A stretch of DNA of 10,691 nucleotides from Solirubrobacterales bacterium (GTDB taxonomy: Bacteria; Actinomycetota; Thermoleophilia; Solirubrobacterales; Solirubrobacteraceae), in the NCBI GenBank assembly GCA_003134675.1, contig PLBZ01000080.1:1-10691 (forward strand), given 5' to 3'. The position numbers and the translations under genes were made by a program. The first letter of the stretch is position 1. The number at the start of each line of letters is the position of its first letter. This document shows, piece by piece, positions 6,513 through 10,691 of the stretch. The notes under the pieces are model-generated. The model was not told the DNA's origin. It did no database searches and saw only the letters and a program-made list of their open reading frames with translations.

Positions 6513-6555
6513 ATCTTCCTTGAGGGTTCGTCAAGGAAGATGACGAACCCTTAAG
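6513..6555. repeat. Two overlapping inverted repeats (a-b-a'-b' arrangement)
   Basis: The first is a perfect 11-bp inverted repeat: 6513-6523 pairs with 6531-6541 around the 7-nt loop GGGTTCG. The second, overlapping it, pairs 6519-6533 with 6541-6555 (15 bp, one G/T mismatch), again with a 7-nt loop. The loop of the first hairpin (6524-6530) is complementary to CGAACCC at 6544-6550, so the two structures are mutually exclusive, or form a pseudoknot in RNA. They lie between divergent genes. A minus-strand TTGACG (6534-6529) falls within them, and TCTAAT (6509-6504) follows at 19 nt, which could be a further weak promoter. Confidence 0.85.
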
Positions 6556-6560
6556 CGGTT

Positions 6561-6590
6561 TCTCATCGCCGGCTGATCCACGCTTTAGAT
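6561..6590 (+). promoter_or_regulatory. TCTCA-N19-TTA promoter element of the GT39 gene
   Basis: TCTCAT starts 50 nt before the ATG at 6611. TTAGAT starts 24 nt after the start of TCTCA and 26 nt before the ATG. Six bases of the element (TCTCATC in full) match the element at 2454. It lies immediately downstream of the overlapping inverted repeats. Confidence 0.5.
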
Positions 6591-6610
6591 GCGCGGCTGA
6601 AGCTGGCCGC

Positions 6611-8284
6611 ATGTTCTCCTGCCCGAATCGCACAAGCGTGAACGCCGGCACAGAACTGGCGATCAGGCCTGTAGAGACTCCCTCGCGCCCTCCTGGAGGC
6701 GCCCGTTGGGCGGTGTGGCTGGCGCTGGGTCTGATGCTTGTTCTGGCCAGCGCGCTGCGTCTGTGGAAGATTCACGATGTGACGGGCAACGTCTTCTACG
6801 ACGCGGCCGTGCGCAGCATGGGCACCTCCTGGCACGACTTCTTCTTCGGTGCGCTCGAGCCCAGTGGGACGGTCTCGATCGACAAGCCACCGGTCGACCT
6901 GTGGTTGCAGGTGGCCTCTACCCGTGTGCTGGGCTTCGACTTGGTCGGACTGCATCTACCGGAGGCGCTTGGCGGCGTGGCCGCCTGCGGGTTGCTGTTC
7001 GGCGTCCTGCGGCGCCCGTTCGGCTTCGCGGCGGCGCTTGCGGCAGCGCTCGCGCTCGCGGTACTGCCGGTGTCGGTGCTGACCGCGCGCAGCGACACGA
7101 TGGACTCGGTGCTTGCGGCCCTGGAGGTCGCTGCGCTGTGGTGCTCCTGGCGCGCGCTGGAGAGCGGGCGCATGCGCTGGTCGGTGCTGGCGGCCGCGGT
7201 GATGGGCTTGGCGTTCAATGTCAAGCTCTCCGAGATGCTGATCGCGCTCCCCGCCCTGGCGTTGCTGTGGCTGTGGGCGGCCGCGCCCGGAACCCGCGTG
7301 CGCGTCGCGCTGGCCACCGTCGGGACGTTTCTCGCGGTGGCGCTGTCGTGGACCGCGATCGCGTCGCTGACCCCCACCAGCATGCGGCCCTTTCCGATCG
7401 GCTCGGCCAACGGGAGCATCTGGCACGTCACGCTCGTATACGACGGCCTGGATCGTCTCTCCAGTCACGGCGGCACCGGAACGGCCGAAGGCGGCGCCGG
7501 CCCGCTGCGTCTGCTGAGCGCCGGCCCCACGCAGTACTGGACCCTGATCGGAGTCGCGCTGCTCGCCACCTCATTGCTTGGGCTATTGGCGCTGGTCGCG
7601 CTGGTCGCGCAGGGTCGTGAGCACCTGTTGAGCACTCTTCGCAGCCCGCCGGGACGGCTTGCCGTGGGAGTAGTGGTGTGGTTCCTCACCGGGCTGGTCG
7701 CCTTCAGCGCGATGGAACGCCTGCAGGTCCGCTACTTGGAGGCGTTCGCGCCGGCCGTCTGCGCCGTGTTCGGGCTGTCGCTGAGCGCGCTCTGGCGCGG
7801 CACTCTGCACCGTCGCCGTAGCTCGGGAGACCCGGGAAGCCGCAGAGTCCCGGTACTCCGCGTCGGCCTCCTATGCGTCGGGATCGGCCTATTGACGGCG
7901 TCACTGAACAAGGACGCCTACGTGATCCGCCGCGCTCGCTCCGACTCGCTGCTGACCGACTTCAGCACACCGGCGCTGAGCCGCTATCTGCGCGCCCATC
8001 GCGACGGGACCCACTACGAGGTCGCGGGCGCGAACATCAACGATGTCGTCGGACTCGTGGCGCGCGACGACCTTCCGGTCCTTGTCCTCAACAGCGTGGA
8101 CGGATCGCTCACACATACGAGAAGCCTGCGGGCTCTGGTGGCTGGGCGCCGTGTGCGGTTCTACTTCGTTGCGCCACACCCCTGTCATAGCGGGCGCCAC
8201 TGCCCATACAACCAGATCTGGGCCTATGCCCACAGCACCCCGGTACCGCGCCAGCCCGGTCTACGGCGCTTCACGGCAAGTTGA
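6611..8284 (+). CDS. GT39-family glycosyltransferase, YkcB/ArnT-like membrane protein
   Basis: A 557-aa integral membrane protein of the protein-mannosyltransferase/ArnT superfamily, which moves a sugar from a polyprenyl-phosphate donor to an extracytoplasmic acceptor. A short cytoplasmic start is followed by TM1 (about 33-50), then the first outer loop with the subgroup signature: FYDAAVRSM (62-70), SWHDFFFG (73-80) and SIDKPP (89-94). About ten hydrophobic segments follow to residue ~435. A C-terminal extracytoplasmic domain (about 445-557) has Cys525 and Cys531, which could form a disulfide. Length is slightly short for the family. The start is supported by the promoter spacing; the ribosome-binding site is weak. 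It is monocistronic, flanked by redox operons. Its acceptor is unknown; a cell-wall polymer or the neighbouring Ser/Pro-rich exported proteins are possibilities (inference). Confidence 0.9.
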   Translation: MFSCPNRTSVNAGTELAIRPVETPSRPPGGARWAVWLALGLMLVLASALRLWKIHDVTGNVFYDAAVRSMGTSWHDFFFGALEPSGTVSIDKPPVDLWLQVASTRVLGFDLVGLHLPEALGGVAACGLLFGVLRRPFGFAAALAAALALAVLPVSVLTARSDTMDSVLAALEVAALWCSWRALESGRMRWSVLAAAVMGLAFNVKLSEMLIALPALALLWLWAAAPGTRVRVALATVGTFLAVALSWTAIASLTPTSMRPFPIGSANGSIWHVTLVYDGLDRLSSHGGTGTAEGGAGPLRLLSAGPTQYWTLIGVALLATSLLGLLALVALVAQGREHLLSTLRSPPGRLAVGVVVWFLTGLVAFSAMERLQVRYLEAFAPAVCAVFGLSLSALWRGTLHRRRSSGDPGSRRVPVLRVGLLCVGIGLLTASLNKDAYVIRRARSDSLLTDFSTPALSRYLRAHRDGTHYEVAGANINDVVGLVARDDLPVLVLNSVDGSLTHTRSLRALVAGRRVRFYFVAPHPCHSGRHCPYNQIWAYAHSTPVPRQPGLRRFTAS

Positions 8285-8333
8285 ACCTAACGAGCACAAG
8301 CAGCCGAAATCACAAGTTAACGTTTGCCTATGC

Positions 8334-8372
8334 TGAGAAAGGTCTCACGAACGATTGAGGTACCTCTTATGC
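8334..8372 (+). promoter_or_regulatory. Palindrome plus TCTCA-N19-TTA promoter element of the FNR operon
   Basis: The palindrome TGAGA-N4-TCTCA occupies 8334-8347. Its TCTCA half begins at 8343, 51 nt before the ATG at 8394, and TTATGC begins at 8367, again exactly 24 nt later and 27 nt before the ATG. The perfect 10-bp palindrome GAGGTACCTC (8357-8366) fills the spacer and may be a second operator. The remainder of the 109-bp gap after the GT39 stop shows nothing else recognisable. Confidence 0.5.
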
Positions 8373-8393
8373 ATCTACTGTGTAGTACGGCCG

Positions 8394-9806
8394 ATGGAGC
8401 CCTCCGGCGGCGCCACTGTCCTAGACAGCTCACCGTTGGTTGCGCTCTCAAGTCGACTGTCGAGGGCGCGCAGGTCGCGCCGTGTGATCGCCACGTGCCT
8501 GTGGTTTGTGGTCGTCGTCAACGCCGTGGTGATCGTGTGGTTGTGGTTGCACGGCGGCGGTGTGAGCCGGGTGCACAGCTCGGCCGACGTGTTCACCAGC
8601 CTGGGACGGATCACGGGGCTCGTGGCGGTCTACCTTGCGCTGATTCAGGTCCTGCTGTTGGCGCGCCTGCCTCCGGTGGAGCGGTTGGTGGGCTTCGATC
8701 GCCTTACGGTGTGGCACCGGCGCAACGGCAAGGTGTGCATCTCGCTCGTGGTAGCGCACACCGTGCTGATCACGGTCGGGTACGCCAGCAGCGAACAGAT
8801 ATCGGTCCCCCGCGAGTTCTCGCGGCTGCTCTCGAGCTATCCGGGGATGGTCACGGCGACGGTCGGCACCGTGCTGATGGTGGGGGTAGTGATTAGCTCG
8901 TTGGTGATCGTGCGGCGGCGCCTGCCGTATGAGGGGTGGTATTTCGTGCATCTCTCCATTTACGCCGGGATCGCACTCTCCTACCTGCACCAGCTACCGA
9001 CCGGCAACGAGTTCACGACACACGCCTCCCAGGCCGACTACTGGATCGCCCTGTATGTGGTGACTTTAGCTTTGCTGGTTTGCTTCCGCTTGGCGGTGCC
9101 GGCATGGGGAGCATTCCACTACCGTCTGCGGGTCTCCGGCATCACGCAGGAGGCTCCCGGGGTCGTCTCGCTGCATATCACCGGCCAGCACCTCGATCGC
9201 CTGGACGCACACGCGGGCCAGTTCATGCTCTGGCGCTTTCTCACACGCGGCCGCTGGTGGCAGGCGCACCCATTCTCGCTGTCGGCCTCGCCCGACGGAC
9301 AGTCTCTGCGGCTCACCATCAAGAACGTCGGCAACTTCACCAGCCGCATAGCCGATGTGGCACTCGGCACCGCAGTGCTCGCCGAAGGACCTTTCGGCAC
9401 CTTCACGCACCTCCAGCGCACTCGACCACGCGTAGCGCTGATCGCGGGCGGCATCGGCATCACCCCGATCCGGGCGCTCTTCGAGGAACTACCCGCTGCA
9501 CCCGGTGGGCTGGCGCTCATCTACCGCGTGATCCGCGAGGAGGATCTCGTCTTCCGCACCGAGCTCGAGGAGATCGCCCGCGAACGGGGCGCCGAGCTCT
9601 TCTTCGTCGTCGGCGATCACCGCACGATAGCCGGCCGCGACCTGCTCTCACCGACGCACCTGCTGCAGCTGATCCCGGACATCGTCGAGCGCGAGGTCTA
9701 CCTCTGCGGACCCCACACGATGATGATCAGGACCGAAGGAAGCCTGCACGGCGCCGGTGTGCCGGCCCGCCAAATCCACAGCGAGCGATTCGCGCTCGCC
9801 GCCTGA
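8394..9806 (+). CDS. Ferric reductase/ferredoxin-reductase fusion (heme membrane domain plus FAD/NAD(P)H domain)
   Basis: A 470-aa transmembrane oxidoreductase. The membrane part (about 33-237, six segments) has His108 (VWHRR) and His122 (AHT) paired with His186 (VHLS) and His199 (LHQ), the expected ligands of two b hemes. The cytoplasmic part has an FAD barrel (about 240-340) with HPFSLS (292-297) and GPFGTF (332-337), then an NAD(P)H domain with AGGIGITPIR (351-360) and the terminal CGPHTMM (438-444). It should pass electrons from NAD(P)H through FAD and hemes to an extracytoplasmic acceptor. I use the ATG at 8394; a TTG at 8355 falls inside the promoter region. ApbE follows after 19 nt, so the two are co-transcribed. 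The acceptor could be ferric iron, a quinone or a flavinylated protein. Confidence 0.94.
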   Translation: MEPSGGATVLDSSPLVALSSRLSRARRSRRVIATCLWFVVVVNAVVIVWLWLHGGGVSRVHSSADVFTSLGRITGLVAVYLALIQVLLLARLPPVERLVGFDRLTVWHRRNGKVCISLVVAHTVLITVGYASSEQISVPREFSRLLSSYPGMVTATVGTVLMVGVVISSLVIVRRRLPYEGWYFVHLSIYAGIALSYLHQLPTGNEFTTHASQADYWIALYVVTLALLVCFRLAVPAWGAFHYRLRVSGITQEAPGVVSLHITGQHLDRLDAHAGQFMLWRFLTRGRWWQAHPFSLSASPDGQSLRLTIKNVGNFTSRIADVALGTAVLAEGPFGTFTHLQRTRPRVALIAGGIGITPIRALFEELPAAPGGLALIYRVIREEDLVFRTELEEIARERGAELFFVVGDHRTIAGRDLLSPTHLLQLIPDIVEREVYLCGPHTMMIRTEGSLHGAGVPARQIHSERFALAA

Positions 9807-9825
9807 CGAGGCGAAAGGAAAGCCC

Positions 9826-10662
9826 ATGTCCGAGCAGACCTACATCCAGGACGCTCCCGGCGTGGGCGCTCACCTGCACCGCCTCGAGCACGTTATGGGC
9901 ATGCCCATCGGCGTGGACGTGTGCGATCCCGAAATCGAAGCGAGCACCGTGGACCGCGTCTATCAGTGGCTGCGATTTGTGGACGCCACGTTCAGCACCT
10001 ACAAAGAGGACAGCGAGATCAGTCGTCTGAACCGGGGCGAGCTCGCCCTCGAGCAGACGCACCCCGCCGTGCGCTCAGTGCTGCGTCGCTGCGAGCGCCT
10101 GCGGGCACAGACCGACGGCTACTTCGACATTCGAGCGCCGCTTCAGAGCACCGTGCAAACCACAGCCGAAGGCGACCCTGGGCGCCCGATCGACCCATCC
10201 GGACTGGTCAAGGGATGGTCCGTCGCCGGAGCCGCCCGCATCCTCGAGCGGGCGGGAGCGCGCAACTACTGCGTAAACGCGGGCGGGGATGCTCGTCTGC
10301 GCGGTTGCTCTTGGAACGGTGAGCGCTGGCGCGTGGGGATCCAGCACCCCACGATCCGCGACCGCCTGGCGGCCGTACTCGTCGCGAGTGAGGTGGGGAT
10401 CGCGACCTCCGGAGCCTACGAGCGGGGCGAACACATCATCGATCCCCACACAGGCAGCCCTTCCGAGGGAGTCCTGTCGGTGACGATCGTCGGTCCCGAC
10501 GTGGCCACTGCCGACGCGTACGCCACGGCCGCTTATGCCATGGGCCCCAAGGGAGCGCAGTGGTGCGCCGGGCTGAAGGACTACGCGGCGATGATGATCC
10601 TCGCCGAGGGAAACGTCCTATCCACACCAGCCATGAGCCGCTATCGCGCCGATGCACCCTGA
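9826..10662 (+). CDS. apbE: ApbE-family FAD:protein FMN transferase
   Basis: A 278-aa enzyme that attaches FMN from FAD covalently to a Thr or Ser of target proteins. Family motifs in order: MGMPIGVDV (24-32, the usual MGT region), FSTYKEDSEISRLN (56-69), TDGYFDIRA (96-104), LVKG (127-130), NAGGD (151-155), TSG (194-196), HIIDPHTG (203-210), and the metal site D230-AYA-T234. All key positions look intact. There is no signal peptide or lipobox, so it should act in the cytoplasm, unlike classical ApbE lipoproteins. The ATG at 9826 has AAAGGAAAG upstream, a clear ribosome-binding site and one of the better ones here; a GTG 23 codons earlier lies inside the preceding gene. No FMN-binding-domain target is encoded in the window; it may lie just downstream. 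Confidence 0.93.
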   Translation: MSEQTYIQDAPGVGAHLHRLEHVMGMPIGVDVCDPEIEASTVDRVYQWLRFVDATFSTYKEDSEISRLNRGELALEQTHPAVRSVLRRCERLRAQTDGYFDIRAPLQSTVQTTAEGDPGRPIDPSGLVKGWSVAGAARILERAGARNYCVNAGGDARLRGCSWNGERWRVGIQHPTIRDRLAAVLVASEVGIATSGAYERGEHIIDPHTGSPSEGVLSVTIVGPDVATADAYATAAYAMGPKGAQWCAGLKDYAAMMILAEGNVLSTPAMSRYRADAP

Positions 10663-10684
10663 CGCACACGAATGTCCAGCCTAT

Positions 10685-10691
10685 TCTCACC
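10685..10691 (+). promoter_or_regulatory. Possible TCTCA promoter element at window edge
   Basis: TCTCACC lies 23 nt after the ApbE stop codon. If it is another copy of the shared element, a start codon is predicted near 10735-10736 outside the window. A five-base match alone is weak evidence. Confidence 0.2.

Noticed and set aside
6513..6555. Inverted repeats as a transcription terminator
   Set aside because: The flanking genes diverge, so no transcript is expected to end here, and there is no T-run after either hairpin.
6706..7620. Plus-strand 304-codon open frame inside the GT39 gene
   Set aside because: Gly/Arg/Ala-rich shadow; the GT39 frame carries the family signatures and membrane segments.
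8403..8420. S-G-G-A-T near the N-terminus of the FNR fusion as an ApbE flavinylation site
   Set aside because: It lacks the FMN-binding domain context and the exact D/S-G-A-T spacing, and lies in a short disordered start; treated as chance, though worth a glance if no other target is found.
8936..10030. Long plus-strand open frame (364 codons) across the FNR gene and ApbE start
   Set aside because: It is the +1-type shadow of two clearly recognisable genes; its product is Arg/His/Pro-rich with no domain, as expected of GC-rich out-of-frame reading.
10672..10691. ATG TCC AGC... as the start of a next gene
   Set aside because: No ribosome-binding site, only six codons visible, and it overlaps the possible TCTCA element; it cannot be supported.

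Overview
The window reads as high-GC actinobacterial chromosome. The evidence is GC-rich wobble positions, Ala/Arg/Val-rich proteins, frequent in-frame TTG/GTG codons and weak Shine-Dalgarno sites. The gene families (YkcB-type GT39, NuoF-like flavoprotein with a P450-type ferredoxin, ferredoxin-reductase-family ferric reductase) are typical of Actinomycetota. A Thermoleophilia/Solirubrobacter-like source is a guess that the sequence alone cannot settle. No RNA genes, CRISPR arrays, complete insertion sequences or phage genes were seen. The longest gap without a gene is 169 bp (6442-6610), and it is densely structured.

Layout. (1) 41-2393, minus: an OmpR-type response regulator followed by an 11-nt-overlapping HAMP sensor kinase. 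(2) 2505-3206, plus: a multi-pass membrane protein with conserved membrane histidines (putative b-type cytochrome), transcribed divergently from the regulator. (3) 3241-3308: two tandem 34-bp repeats between convergent genes. (4) 3311-6441, minus: a tightly packed four-gene operon. In transcription order it encodes a Pro/Ala/Glu-repeat membrane-anchored protein, a ferric-reductase-like heme membrane protein with an extracytoplasmic tail, a NuoF-like FMN/Fe-S protein and a 3Fe-4S-type ferredoxin. (5) 6442-6610: a divergent regulatory region with overlapping inverted repeats. (6) 6611-8284, plus: a YkcB-type GT39 glycosyltransferase. (7) 8394-10659, plus: a ferric-reductase/FNR fusion and a cytoplasmic-type ApbE flavin transferase.

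How it may work together (inference). Two routes for moving electrons out of the cytoplasm sit side by side. In one, a NuoF-like flavoprotein and a small ferredoxin would serve a heme-only ferric-reductase membrane protein. In the other, a single polypeptide carries both the hemes and the FAD/NAD(P)H module. ApbE implies a covalently flavinylated partner protein, but no such protein is encoded here.

The strongest unlisted signal is positional. Four transcription units (2505+, 6441-, 6611+, 8394+) carry TCTCA exactly 50-51 nt upstream of the start codon. In the three plus-strand cases a TTA-type box follows exactly 24 nt downstream of TCTCA. This suggests one regulon under a common regulator, plausibly the adjacent two-component system, and it supports the start codons chosen. 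Another TCTCA lies at the very end of the window, predicting a further member just outside.
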